The position numbers and the translations under genes were made by a program. Positions 24,500 through 32,812 of a DNA stretch of 38,918 nucleotides are shown here, one piece after another. Source of the DNA: Lachnospiraceae bacterium (lineage in GTDB: Bacteria; Bacillota; Clostridia; Lachnospirales; Lachnospiraceae); contig JAILCP010000099.1 of the NCBI GenBank assembly GCA_024680055.1, positions 1 through 38,918 of the forward strand. The letters are read 5' to 3'. The stretch's first letter is position 1; each line of letters begins with the position of its first letter. The notes under the pieces were generated by a model. The model searched no databases. It saw only the letters and a program-made list of their open reading frames with translations, and was not told the origin of the DNA.

Positions 24500-24883
24500 A
24501 GGTGGCTGGGGTTGTTTGTTTCCCCGGTTTTCTTCCTTTCCACAGCCACCTTTTTTGTTCTTTTCCTTTCCCAGGTGGCTGGGACTCCTTATTTCCCCTT
24601 ATTTCCCTTCATTTCTTCTTCTCCCTAGCCACCTTTTCTTAACTTTTTCTTTCTCAGGTGGCTGGAACTCCTTATTTCCCTTCATTTCTTCTTCTCCCTA
24701 GCCACCTTTTTTGTTCTTTTCCTTTCTCAGGTGGCTGGGACTCCTTATTTCCCTTCATTTTTTCTTCTCCACGGCCACCTTTTCTTAACTTTTTCTTTCC
24801 CAGGTGGCTGCTATACTTATCTTTCCTCCCTAATAAAAAAATCTCAGCCACCCGGAGCTCTCTATTTTTCTCTCAGGTGGCTG
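24500..24883. repeat. Six-unit ~73-bp tandem array of alternating complementary octamers (hairpin array)
   Basis: AGGTGGCT recurs at 24500, 24573, 24656, 24729, 24802 and 24875 (steps 73, 83, 73, 73, 73). Its complement AGCCACC recurs between them at 24544, 24627, 24700, 24773 (as GGCCACC) and 24846. The 83-base step is explained by a 10-bp duplication (CCTTATTTCC) in unit 2. Plus-strand bases between the words are almost all C and T. The first four downstream arms run into T tracts: units 1 and 3 share TTTTTTGTTC, units 2 and 4 share TTTTCTTAAC, so units alternate in a dimer pattern. The array fills the gap between convergent glmS and DUF1846. I see no gene here; open frames are by-products of the composition. 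Confidence 0.93.
24835..24883 (-). terminator. Terminator of the carB-DUF1846 unit, built from the last repeat arms
   Basis: On the minus strand CAGCCACC (24876-24883) pairs with GGTGGCTG (24845-24852) across 23 bases, followed by AGA and seven T (24835-24841). The stem is made of the array's repeated words. Confidence 0.7.
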
Positions 24884-24915
24884 ACATCTTTTATTTTTAA
24901 ATTATCATGCACTAA

Positions 24916-26409
24916 TTAGTTCTTATGGTACAATCTTTCTTCCTCTTCATACTTCGGTTCGCAGGTTACCTGAATTCCAAGTTTGCTTAATGTAGAGCTA
25001 TCCACAGATGAGAGAATAACGGTACAATGCATATTGGCTCCCTGTAATTGTGGAAGCATCTTTAATGCTTTTGCAGCATTTTCGTCGGTTGCTGCTGAAA
25101 TGGATAACGCAGTTAAGATTTCATCTGTGTGAAGTCTTGGGTTGATGCTTCCAAGGTATTCTGTCTTTAAGGTCTGGATTGGAGCAATGGCTTCTGCTGC
25201 CACCAGATCTGTGTCATCATCAATTTCTGCTACTGACTTCAATGCATTTAAAAGCATTGCTGCAGAAGGTCCAAGGAGATCTCCTGTTTTTCCGGTGATG
25301 ATTCTTCCGTCAGCCAGCTCAATGGCAGCTGCAGGATGACCGGTTTCCTTTTCTTTATTTAAGGCAGCCTGGATAACACTGCAGTCGGTGGCTGCAATTC
25401 CGGCCTGATTCATTAAAAGCTCTAACTTATAGATGTCATCCTTGGACTCTCCATGGATTTTCTTGTCTACAAGAGCCTTGTAGTAACGGCGAACGATTTC
25501 AAAACAGGATGCTTCTCTACATATTTCATCATCCACAATGCAGTTACCTGCCATGTTTACACCCATGTCTGTCGGAGATTTGTACATACTTTCTCCGGAA
25601 ATCATTTCAAATGTGGACTTCAAAACAGGGAAGATTTCCACGTCGCGATTGTAGTTTACGGTGGTTTCACCGTAGGCCTCAAGATGGAACGGGTCAATCA
25701 TATTAACATCGTTCAAATCTGCTGTGGCTGCCTCGTAAGCCAGGTTCACTGCGTGTTTGAGCGGAATATTCCAAATCGGGAAGGTCTCGAATTTGGCATA
25801 TCCTGCTTTGATTCCCCTTTTGTTTTCATGATACAACTGGGATAAGCAAGTGGCCATTTTTCCGCTTCCCGGGCCCGGTGCCGTAATTACAACAAGTGGT
25901 CTCTCTGTTTCAATATAATCATTCTTTCCGTAGCCTTCGTCGCTTACGATGCGGGATACATCGTTTGGATATCCCGGAATTCTATAGTGTCTGTAGGATT
26001 TAATGCCAAGGTCAGCAAGCTTTTTTTCGAATAAAACAGCTGCCGGCTGAGCCTGGTACATGGTGAGGCATACGCTGCCTACATATAATCCTTTGGACTG
26101 GAAGGCATCGATTAAACGAAGCACGTCCAGATCGTAGGTGATACCATAATCGCCTCGCTGCTTTCCGCTTTCAATGTCTTCTGCGCTGACTACAATTACG
26201 ATTTCAGCCTGGTCTTTTAACTGAAGTAACATTTGAAGTTTAGAGTCCGGCATGAAACCCGGCAAGACTCTGGATGCGTGATAGTCATCAAACAGCTTAC
26301 CTCCAAATTCCAAATAAAGCTTGTTATCAAACTTTTCTATTCTTTCTCGAATGTGTTGGGATTGCATCTTTAAATATTTTTCATTGTCAAAACCGACTTT
26401 CTTATTCAT
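24916..26409 (-). CDS. DUF1846 domain-containing protein
   Basis: A 497-residue protein that fits the DUF1846 family of Firmicutes, whose biochemical role is not established as far as I know. The sequence is soluble, with a nucleotide-binding-looking loop APGPGSGKMATCLSQ (177-191) after a beta-strand (PLVVITAP), and conserved-looking NMAGNCIVDDEICREAS and INPRLHTDEILTALSISA segments. The P-loop-like element suggests a nucleotide-dependent enzyme, but I would not name a reaction. It starts 15 bases after the carB stop with an AAGGAG site, so it is probably co-transcribed with carB. Confidence 0.88.
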   Translation of the reverse strand: MNKKVGFDNEKYLKMQSQHIRERIEKFDNKLYLEFGGKLFDDYHASRVLPGFMPDSKLQMLLQLKDQAEIVIVVSAEDIESGKQRGDYGITYDLDVLRLIDAFQSKGLYVGSVCLTMYQAQPAAVLFEKKLADLGIKSYRHYRIPGYPNDVSRIVSDEGYGKNDYIETERPLVVITAPGPGSGKMATCLSQLYHENKRGIKAGYAKFETFPIWNIPLKHAVNLAYEAATADLNDVNMIDPFHLEAYGETTVNYNRDVEIFPVLKSTFEMISGESMYKSPTDMGVNMAGNCIVDDEICREASCFEIVRRYYKALVDKKIHGESKDDIYKLELLMNQAGIAATDCSVIQAALNKEKETGHPAAAIELADGRIITGKTGDLLGPSAAMLLNALKSVAEIDDDTDLVAAEAIAPIQTLKTEYLGSINPRLHTDEILTALSISAATDENAAKALKMLPQLQGANMHCTVILSSVDSSTLSKLGIQVTCEPKYEEEERLYHKN

Positions 26410-26424
26410 GGTTATTCTCCTTGA

Positions 26425-29400
26425 TCAATTATTTGTCTTTATTTCACTATGCAGCATCTGAAGGGATTTTGGCTCAGAATCCTTGTGTGTAAGAAGGTAC
26501 TCGATACCGGAAATGGTGGCCTTGGCTGCTGCAATTGTTGTCATATATGGTGTTTTGGTTTTGATGGCAGCTTTTCGCAGATAGCTGTCATCGTGAATGC
26601 TGTCTTTTCCAACCGGAGAATTGACAATCAAATCAATTTCACCGTTGGTGATGGCATCCAGGACATTTGGTCGTCCTTCGTATAATTTTTTAATTTTCTC
26701 GGCTTCAATTCCTGCTTCCCTAATTAAGTCGCAGGTGGTTCCGGTGGCAATAATGTCAAAACCTGCTGCCTTAAAACGTTTTGCCACATCCACAATTTCT
26801 GCCTTGTCTTTTCTGTTTACGGATAAAAGCACTTTTCCTTTCAACGGAAGTCTGGTTCTTACGGCCTCCTGTGCCTTGTAAAAGGCTTCGCCATAGTACG
26901 GAGAAAGTCCCAAAACTTCACCGGTGGATCTCATTTCAGGTCCTAAAACAGGGTCTACTTCCGGGAACATATTGAATGGGAAGGCAGCCTCTTTTACACC
27001 GTAATAAGGAATTTCATGCTCTTCCAGGGTTTCCACCGGAGATGGTCTGCCGGTTAACTCCCCTGTAATAATGTCCGTTGCCAAAGGTACCATTCGTATG
27101 TTACATACTTTTGATACAAGTGGTACAGTTCGTGATGCCCTTGGATTGGCTTCCAGAACATATACCTTGCCCTTTTCAATGGCATACTGCATGTTCATTA
27201 AACCTTTTACATGCATTTCCTCCGCAATTTTTCTGGTGTATTCTTTGATGGTTTTCAGATTTTCGTCTGTAATATGTACCGATGGAATAATACATGCGGA
27301 ATCTCCGGAATGAACTCCTGCAAGTTCCACGTGTTCCATAACCGCAGGTACAAAGGCTCTCTTTCCATCACTGATGGCATCTGCCTCGCACTCTAAAGCG
27401 TTATTTAAGAATCGGTCAATCAAAATCGGTCGATCCGGTGTTACCCCCACTGCCGCATTCATGTAGCTTTCCATGGACTCATCATCATACACCACTTCCA
27501 TGCCGCGTCCTCCAAGTACATAAGATGGACGCACCATAACAGGATATCCGATTTTGCCGGCAATTTCAATTGCTTCTTTTACATTGGTGGCCATACCGGA
27601 TTCCGGCATTGGAATCTCAAGTTTATCCATCATCGCCCTAAAAAGGTCACGATCCTCTGCCAGGTCTATGACTGCCGGAGAGGTTCCAAGGATTTTCACG
27701 CCGTTTTTCTCAAGGTCTGCTGCCAGATTCAATGGTGTCTGACCGCCAAACTGGGCAATGACACCCAAAGGTTTTTCCTTTTCATAGATGCTAAGCACAT
27801 CTTCCATGGTCAGCGGTTCAAAATATAATTTATCGGACGTATCGTAGTCTGTGGATACGGTTTCCGGATTGCAGTTTACAATAATGGTTTCAAAACCTAA
27901 TTTCTTCAAGGCAAGAGATGCGTGAACACAACAATAGTCAAATTCAATTCCCTGACCGATTCGATTCGGTCCGCCGCCAAGAATCATAATCTTCTTATTG
28001 GAAGACACTTCGTCCTGATCCGGTGCGTTGTAAGTAGAATAATAATAGGCACTGTCTTTGGTTCCGGAAACATGAACGCCCTGCCATGCTTCTTTTACCC
28101 CAAGGGAAAGCCGCTTATTTCTCACTTCATCCTCGGTTACATTTAAGATTTCACTTAAGTATTTATCGGAAAAACCATCTTTCTTGGCCTTGATTAAGTC
28201 CTCATCCGCCGGAAGGTGACCTTTACTTTCTTCAAGGTGAAGTTCTTCCTCCACCAGGTCCTTCATTTCACGGATAAAATATTCTTTTACCTTTGTGATG
28301 TCGTAGATTTCTTCCACGGTGGCTCCTTTTTTCAGAGCCTCGTACATTTCAAAATGGCGCTCGGAGGACGGTGTGTTTAAACGTAATAAAAGCTCCTCTT
28401 TGGTAAGCTTTTCCAGCTTTTCCACATGTCCCAGTCCATAACGGCCTTTTTCCAGACTTCGAATGGCTTTCTGGAAGGCTTCTTTATAGTTCTTTCCAAT
28501 ACTCATGACTTCGCCCACAGCCCTCATCTGGGTGCCAAGCTTATCCTGTACTCCCTTGAACTTTTCAAATGCCCAGCGGGCAAATTTAATTACCACATAT
28601 TCCCCATCCGGATAGTACTTATCTAATGTTTTGTACTTTCCACACGGAATATCTTTTAAGGTAAGACCGCAAGCCAGCATAGCCGAAACCAAAGCAATCG
28701 GAAATCCTGTCGCCTTGGATGCAAGGGCCGAAGACCTGGAGGTTCGCGGATTGATTTCGATAACCACAATTCGGTCGGATACCGGGTCATGGGCAAACTG
28801 CACATTGGTTCCGCCCACTACCTGAACCTTATCCACAATCTTGTAGGCCTGTTCCTGCAAACGGTCCTGCACTTCCTGTGAAATGGTAAGCATTGGAGCG
28901 GAGCAAAAAGAATCTCCCGTATGTACTCCAAGGGGATCGATGTTTTCAATAAAGCACACCGTAATCATGTTGCCTTCACTGTCTCTTACCACCTCAAGTT
29001 CCAGTTCCTCCCATCCTAAAATGGATTCCTCCACCAGAACTTCTCCTACCAAAGAAGCCTGCAAGCCCCTTTCGCATACCACTTTCAATTCTTCTTTGTT
29101 GTATACCAGGCCGCCACCGGCTCCGCCCATGGTATAGGCCGGGCGAAGTACCACCGGATAATTCAGTCTGCCTGCAATTTCCAGGGCCTGATCTACGCTA
29201 TAGGCCACTTCACTTCTTGCCATCTCAATGCCGATGGAGTCCATGGTCTTTTTAAATTCTACGCGGTCTTCCCCACGCTCAATGGCATCCACCTGTACAC
29301 CGATGACCTTTACATTGTATTTATCAAGGACGCCTGCCTTATTCAACTCTGCACATAAATTCAAACCGGACTGCCCGCCTAAGTTGGGTAAAAGTGCATC

Positions 29401-29649
29401 CGGTCGCTCTTTTGCAATAATCTGCTCAAGACGTTCTACGTTCAACGGCTCAATATATGTAATATCCGCTGTCTCAGGATCTGTCATAATGGTTGCGGGA
29501 TTGGAATTCACAAGCACAATCTCATATCCCAATTTCTTTAACGCTTTACATGCCTGAGTTCCTGAATAATCGAACTCGCATGCCTGACCAATCACAATTG
29601 GTCCGGAACCTATAATCAAAACTTTGTTTATATCTGTTCTCTTTGGCAT
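26425..29649 (-). CDS. carB: Carbamoyl-phosphate synthase large subunit
   Basis: A 1074-residue full-length CarB, which makes carbamoyl phosphate from bicarbonate, ammonia (from the glutaminase subunit CarA) and two ATP for pyrimidine and arginine synthesis. Two homologous ATP-grasp halves are visible, each opening with an IGSGPIVIGQACEFDYSGTQ or ILGGGPNRIGQGIEFDY type motif, plus the matching NPRTSRSSALASKATG and NPRASRTVPLVSKV loops. The C-terminal MGS-like allosteric domain (about 935-1074) is also present. A strong GGAGGT site precedes the ATG. carA is not adjacent: upstream is the SRP RNA, downstream DUF1846. No PyrR-type attenuator or riboswitch is seen in the short leader. Confidence 0.97.
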   Translation of the reverse strand: MPKRTDINKVLIIGSGPIVIGQACEFDYSGTQACKALKKLGYEIVLVNSNPATIMTDPETADITYIEPLNVERLEQIIAKERPDALLPNLGGQSGLNLCAELNKAGVLDKYNVKVIGVQVDAIERGEDRVEFKKTMDSIGIEMARSEVAYSVDQALEIAGRLNYPVVLRPAYTMGGAGGGLVYNKEELKVVCERGLQASLVGEVLVEESILGWEELELEVVRDSEGNMITVCFIENIDPLGVHTGDSFCSAPMLTISQEVQDRLQEQAYKIVDKVQVVGGTNVQFAHDPVSDRIVVIEINPRTSRSSALASKATGFPIALVSAMLACGLTLKDIPCGKYKTLDKYYPDGEYVVIKFARWAFEKFKGVQDKLGTQMRAVGEVMSIGKNYKEAFQKAIRSLEKGRYGLGHVEKLEKLTKEELLLRLNTPSSERHFEMYEALKKGATVEEIYDITKVKEYFIREMKDLVEEELHLEESKGHLPADEDLIKAKKDGFSDKYLSEILNVTEDEVRNKRLSLGVKEAWQGVHVSGTKDSAYYYSTYNAPDQDEVSSNKKIMILGGGPNRIGQGIEFDYCCVHASLALKKLGFETIIVNCNPETVSTDYDTSDKLYFEPLTMEDVLSIYEKEKPLGVIAQFGGQTPLNLAADLEKNGVKILGTSPAVIDLAEDRDLFRAMMDKLEIPMPESGMATNVKEAIEIAGKIGYPVMVRPSYVLGGRGMEVVYDDESMESYMNAAVGVTPDRPILIDRFLNNALECEADAISDGKRAFVPAVMEHVELAGVHSGDSACIIPSVHITDENLKTIKEYTRKIAEEMHVKGLMNMQYAIEKGKVYVLEANPRASRTVPLVSKVCNIRMVPLATDIITGELTGRPSPVETLEEHEIPYYGVKEAAFPFNMFPEVDPVLGPEMRSTGEVLGLSPYYGEAFYKAQEAVRTRLPLKGKVLLSVNRKDKAEIVDVAKRFKAAGFDIIATGTTCDLIREAGIEAEKIKKLYEGRPNVLDAITNGEIDLIVNSPVGKDSIHDDSYLRKAAIKTKTPYMTTIAAAKATISGIEYLLTHKDSEPKSLQMLHSEIKTNN

Positions 29650-29684
29650 ACTTACCTCCTTTGATTTGCAATTTTCTACTGAAT

Positions 29685-29690
29685 ATTATA
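29685..29690 (-). promoter_or_regulatory. Likely -10 element of the carB promoter
   Basis: TATAAT on the minus strand 36 bases upstream of the carB ATG. The -35 region (TTTCCT, 17-base spacing) is poor, so an activator or extended contacts may be needed. Confidence 0.5.
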
Positions 29691-29748
29691 CCCAAATCTG
29701 AGGCAATAGGAAATAATTTCTTACTGAAATTTTCATCCTCCGTGATAT

Positions 29749-29781
29749 AAAAAAAGTACCTACCCATCTACGGGTAAGTAC
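29749..29781 (-). terminator. Terminator of the SRP RNA gene
   Basis: A 10-bp stem GTACTTACCC (29772-29781, read on minus) with GGGTAGGTAC (29756-29765), one G-T pair, six-base loop, then seven T on the minus strand. Confidence 0.9.
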
Positions 29782-29796
29782 CACATTTTTCTTTTA

Positions 29797-30063
29797 AAAT
29801 CCGTGCATCCTGCTTTGAATTGCTTGACACATACGTTACCTTAACAGTTAGCTCAGTCCAGGCACCCTCACGGCACCCGAGAGGTCCGACTTAGTGCTGC
29901 TTTGTTCCCAACCTGACACGGTTCGTCGGTTCCCGTCGCGTAAGACCCAAACGTCATCACCACTTTTTAAGGGCAGCTTTGCATCGCCCAACCCGAGGCA
30001 GGATATCACCCCAGCTAAGCGTTCTGATCTAGGAGGCCGCTAACCCCCCGGCTGCACGGAAAT
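29797..30063 (-). ncRNA. ffs: Signal recognition particle RNA (large bacterial type, 6S/4.5S homologue with Alu domain)
   Basis: The S-domain hallmark is present on the minus strand: GTCAGG, the internal loop and GGAA tetraloop, then AGCAGC, followed by the CACTAAGTCGG segment. The 5' part has the Alu-type GGTTAGCGG region found in Bacillus/Clostridium SRP RNA. The ends pair as CCGTGCA (30053-30059) with TGCACGG (29801-29807), extended by AAAT/ATTT, giving about 265 nt, close to the 271 nt of B. subtilis scRNA. It binds Ffh and targets nascent membrane proteins to SecYEG. It has its own promoter and terminator, so it is a single-gene unit. The exact ends are approximate. Confidence 0.94.
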
Positions 30064-30106
30064 TTTATAATCAATGCGCCATGCGCAATTGATGACATAC
30101 GCTGAT

Positions 30107-30135
30107 AGTATATCTTGTTTTGCCCTGCTTGTCAA
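30107..30135 (-). promoter_or_regulatory. Strong promoter for SRP RNA
   Basis: TTGACA (30130-30135, minus), 17-base spacer, TATACT (30107-30112). The -35 lies just upstream of position 30144, where the XRE gene ends, so the promoter begins almost at its stop codon. A short leader with a TGCGC/GCGCA hairpin (about 30075-30087) precedes the mature RNA and may guide processing. Confidence 0.85.
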
Positions 30136-30143
30136 TTTCTCTT

Positions 30144-30887
30144 CTAGGCGCCCATGCGCTGTACTCTTCCTTTTACAATCAGTAAAATCAAAGAGAAAAA
30201 GCTGGCATAAAATAATGTAAGAATGGCGATTGCCAGATTCGGTCCCAGAACTTCCGGACTTCTCACATTGCCAAGGACAAAAACCACTCCGATCAAAGCA
30301 GCCAAAAGTCCTCCGCAAAACATTGTTTTTATGGCCATATTCATGGCATATTCATAGTTGTCCTTTTCTTCTTTTTTATATTTCTCAGGTTTTGCCAAAA
30401 CCACAAAAGATTTGAAAAAGTAACCCATCTGACCACCTGCTCCAAGTACCAGTAATTCGATTCCCAAAACAATTAATAGGGATGGTACATCCAAAAACCA
30501 TACAATGGAGCGCTGTCCCATTGAAAATATGCCGATAAAAACAATAAACAACGCCAACAATACACAGCCACACAAAGTGCTTACAAAATTTGATCTGGAA
30601 TTCTTCCTGTTTTCTTCATTGGATTTCATTAAATTAACCATATGCTCTTCCGCCTTTCCACTGTAAATCTCAGCGGTAAGTCTCTCACCGGACAGAAGTT
30701 CATTGATATTAATGTCCAGCACACGGCATAGCTGCGGCATTATGGAAGTGTCCGGCATTCCCCGTCCTGTCTCCCATCTGGAAATTGCCTTGTCACTGGC
30801 TCCCAGCTGTTCTGCCAGCTGCCTCTGGGTGTAGCCCTTTTCTTTTCTTATTTCTGCTATAAATAATCCGATTTTCTTCTGATCCAT
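30144..30887 (-). CDS. XRE-family regulator with C-terminal membrane domain
   Basis: A 247-residue protein. Residues 3-60 form a Cro/C1-type helix-turn-helix (IRKEKGYTQRQLAEQLGASDKAISRWETGRGMPD, abbreviated here to its start KGYTQRQLAEQLG and SRWETG). After a polar linker there are four hydrophobic segments (about 104-124, 136-155, 193-215, 219-240). Membrane-tethered XRE proteins of this layout are common in Firmicutes and their signals are mostly unknown. I set the start at 30887, which has GGGAGG seven bases upstream; the longer frame from 30923 has none. It follows tadA by about 70 bases, with an imperfect hairpin between, and may be partly co-transcribed. Confidence 0.85.
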   Translation of the reverse strand: MDQKKIGLFIAEIRKEKGYTQRQLAEQLGASDKAISRWETGRGMPDTSIMPQLCRVLDININELLSGERLTAEIYSGKAEEHMVNLMKSNEENRKNSRSNFVSTLCGCVLLALFIVFIGIFSMGQRSIVWFLDVPSLLIVLGIELLVLGAGGQMGYFFKSFVVLAKPEKYKKEEKDNYEYAMNMAIKTMFCGGLLAALIGVVFVLGNVRSPEVLGPNLAIAILTLFYASFFSLILLIVKGRVQRMGA

Positions 30888-30956
30888 AAGATCCTCCCAC
30901 CTGTTTTTTGATAGGAAAAGCATAGCTTTTTCCGGGGTATTATGACACCCCGCTCC

Positions 30957-31445
30957 CTAAGAATCCTCTCTATGAATCGTAGAATTCTTCTTTTTTTCCC
31001 GTAATTCTCTAAAAAACCGGCTTAACATGGAAGAACATTCCTCTTCCAAAATACCTTTGGTTATTTTTACCTGATGATTGAACTGTTTCATATCCAAAAG
31101 GTTGATTACCGACCCGGCACTTCCTGCCTTGGCATTCATGCATCCGATAACCACCTCATCGATACGTGCCTGCACCAGGGCTCCGGCGCACATTTGGCAC
31201 GGCTCTAAGGTCACATACATTGTACACCCCTCAAGACGCCAGTCCCCCAGCTTTTTGCTGGCCTTTTTTATGGCTGCCATCTCTGCATGAGCCAGTGTAA
31301 GTTTATCGGTATTTCTACGATTATATCCCCTGGCAATAATTTTATCGTCTTTTACAATAACACAGCCAATTGGCACCTCGTCTAATGCGTAGGCCTTTTT
31401 TGCCTGTTTTATGGCCGCTTTCATATATTTCTCTGCTTGTTCCAT
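30957..31445 (-). CDS. tadA: tRNA-specific adenosine(34) deaminase
   Basis: A 162-residue zinc-dependent deaminase of the cytidine deaminase fold that converts A34 to inosine in tRNA-Arg(ACG). The zinc site is complete: H53-A-E55 in LAHAEMAAI and P82-C83-Q-M-C86, with Glu55 as proton shuttle. Length and the N-terminal AIKQAKKAYALDEVPIGCVIV pattern are normal. A GGAGA site precedes the ATG. It is divergent from the NrdG2-type activase; a weak inverted repeat lies downstream of its stop. Confidence 0.94.
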   Translation of the reverse strand: MEQAEKYMKAAIKQAKKAYALDEVPIGCVIVKDDKIIARGYNRRNTDKLTLAHAEMAAIKKASKKLGDWRLEGCTMYVTLEPCQMCAGALVQARIDEVVIGCMNAKAGSAGSVINLLDMKQFNHQVKITKGILEEECSSMLSRFFRELREKKKNSTIHREDS

Positions 31446-31517
31446 GTATTCTCCAACTATACTTTTTTCTTATTAATTGCTATACTGATTATATCATATT
31501 TTAAATGGGGAGAGATT

Positions 31518-32216
31518 ATGCGAATTCATGGATTTTCAAAGACAACGTTGCTGGATTATCCCGGCCATGTAGCCTGCATGGTGTTCACCGGCGGGTGTAA
31601 TTTTCGTTGTCCTTTTTGTCATAACGGAGATCTGGTTTTGCATCCTGATACTGCCCCAATGATCTCGGAAGAGGAATTTTTTACCTTCCTAAAGAAACGC
31701 CAAAATGTTTTAGACGGAGTATGCGTCACCGGAGGCGAACCCACCCTTTCACCGGACTTGGAAGATTTTATCCGAAAGATTCGCCAATTTGATCTTTTGG
31801 TAAAACTGGATACCAACGGCTACCGGCCACAGGTGCTGGAATCCCTTTTAAAGCAGCATCTTCTTGATTACGTGGCCATGGATATTAAAAATTCCAAAGA
31901 GAAATACCCTATGACCACCGGCATTCCCGGCCTTGACGTGTCCCCGGTGGATGCTTCCGTGCAGCTATTGCTTCGGTGTGATATTCCCTTTGAATTTCGC
32001 ACCACTGTGGTAAAAGAGTTACATCATGTGGAAGATTTTACCTCCATCGGTGAATGGATCAAAGGAGCACCTGCTTATTTTTTGCAGTGTTATAAAGACA
32101 GTGAACAGGTGATTTCTCCGGGCTTTACCTCTCCGGATTTGCAAGACCTACAACTTATGAAAGATGCCGTGCTTCCTTTTGTACCGGGCACTGAGCTTAG
32201 AGGTATTGACCAATGA
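31518..32216 (+). CDS. Anaerobic ribonucleoside-triphosphate reductase activating protein (NrdG2-type radical SAM)
   Basis: A 232-residue radical SAM activase. The CxxxCxxC cluster is C27, C31, C34 (GGCNFRCPFCHNG), followed by the SAM-binding GGEPTLSPDL. The N-terminal KTTLLDYPGHVACMVF stretch is typical of the NrdG2 group, which is assigned to glycyl-radical activation of class III ribonucleotide reductase, although other glycyl-radical enzymes are possible. No nrdD is nearby. I chose ATG 31518 (GGGGAGAG site) because the longer frame from 31437 encodes a spurious hydrophobic leader. Its stop overlaps the GNAT start by four bases (ATGA). Confidence 0.87.
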   Translation: MRIHGFSKTTLLDYPGHVACMVFTGGCNFRCPFCHNGDLVLHPDTAPMISEEEFFTFLKKRQNVLDGVCVTGGEPTLSPDLEDFIRKIRQFDLLVKLDTNGYRPQVLESLLKQHLLDYVAMDIKNSKEKYPMTTGIPGLDVSPVDASVQLLLRCDIPFEFRTTVVKELHHVEDFTSIGEWIKGAPAYFLQCYKDSEQVISPGFTSPDLQDLQLMKDAVLPFVPGTELRGIDQ

Positions 32217-32776
32217 TAATGCATGAAGATCGTTTCCGCAAATCTTATACCACAGAACGGCTGTCCCTTCGTGTTCTGGACGAAAGTCATTGCGATGATG
32301 TGCTGACCTTCCTAAATCGGGGAGCCAGTGTTTTTGACCAATACGAAAGTAACAAGGCATCGGACTTTTATACCCATTCCGTACAGCGAAAACTATTGAA
32401 AATTGAATATAATCTTGCCCTCCAGAAAAACGGCATCCGTTTTTGGATCTATCGCAAGGAAGACCCCGGTGAAATTATAGGAACCGTATCCTTTTCTTTC
32501 TATCGGGCCGCCCCTTTTAAGAGCATCATGATCGGCTACAAAATTTTACCGGACTACTGGCACCAAGGCTATGGCACAGAAGCGGTAAAAGCAGCTATCA
32601 CCGTTGTCTCTTCAGTAATGAACGTCTCTAGGGTGGAGGCCTTTGTTTTACCTGATAACGTCCCTTCCCAAAACCTGCTTGCAAGGGTTGGTTTTCGCCT
32701 GGAAGGCACTGCTTACAACTGTCTGGAAGTGCAAGGCATTCGCCGCAATCATTTACAATATAGTTATACACTTTAA
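32213..32776 (+). CDS. GNAT N-acetyltransferase (RimJ/RimL-like)
   Basis: A 187-residue GNAT acetyltransferase of the RimJ/RimL group. It opens with the family's TERLSLRVLDESHCDDVL strand-helix. It contains GEIIGTVSFSFY, then the acetyl-CoA pyrophosphate loop YWHQGYGTEAVKA and the C-terminal NVPSQNLLARVGFRLEGT. The substrate (ribosomal protein, amino acid or antibiotic) cannot be told from sequence. It is translationally coupled to the NrdG2-type gene by the ATGA overlap, with the second Met only two codons on. No terminator is clear after it. Confidence 0.87.
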   Translation: MIMHEDRFRKSYTTERLSLRVLDESHCDDVLTFLNRGASVFDQYESNKASDFYTHSVQRKLLKIEYNLALQKNGIRFWIYRKEDPGEIIGTVSFSFYRAAPFKSIMIGYKILPDYWHQGYGTEAVKAAITVVSSVMNVSRVEAFVLPDNVPSQNLLARVGFRLEGTAYNCLEVQGIRRNHLQYSYTL

Positions 32777-32812
32777 TTTCTCATTTTTTCAGAGAAGTTT
32801 TTGTGAATTGGA

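Noticed and set aside
24500-24883. CRISPR array
   Set aside because: The intervals between repeated words are themselves repeated rather than unique, the repeated word is only eight bases and alternates in orientation, and no cas genes are in the window.
24456-24919. Open frames of 60-81 codons through the repeat region, repeating a GGW...LFPF-like peptide
   Set aside because: They arise from the pyrimidine-rich tandem units; no ribosome sites precede them, and several frames are open at once as expected from composition.
29650-29748. PyrR attenuator or riboswitch before carB
   Set aside because: The predicted leader is only about 30 bases and shows no anti-terminator/terminator pair; the hairpin nearby belongs to the SRP RNA terminator.
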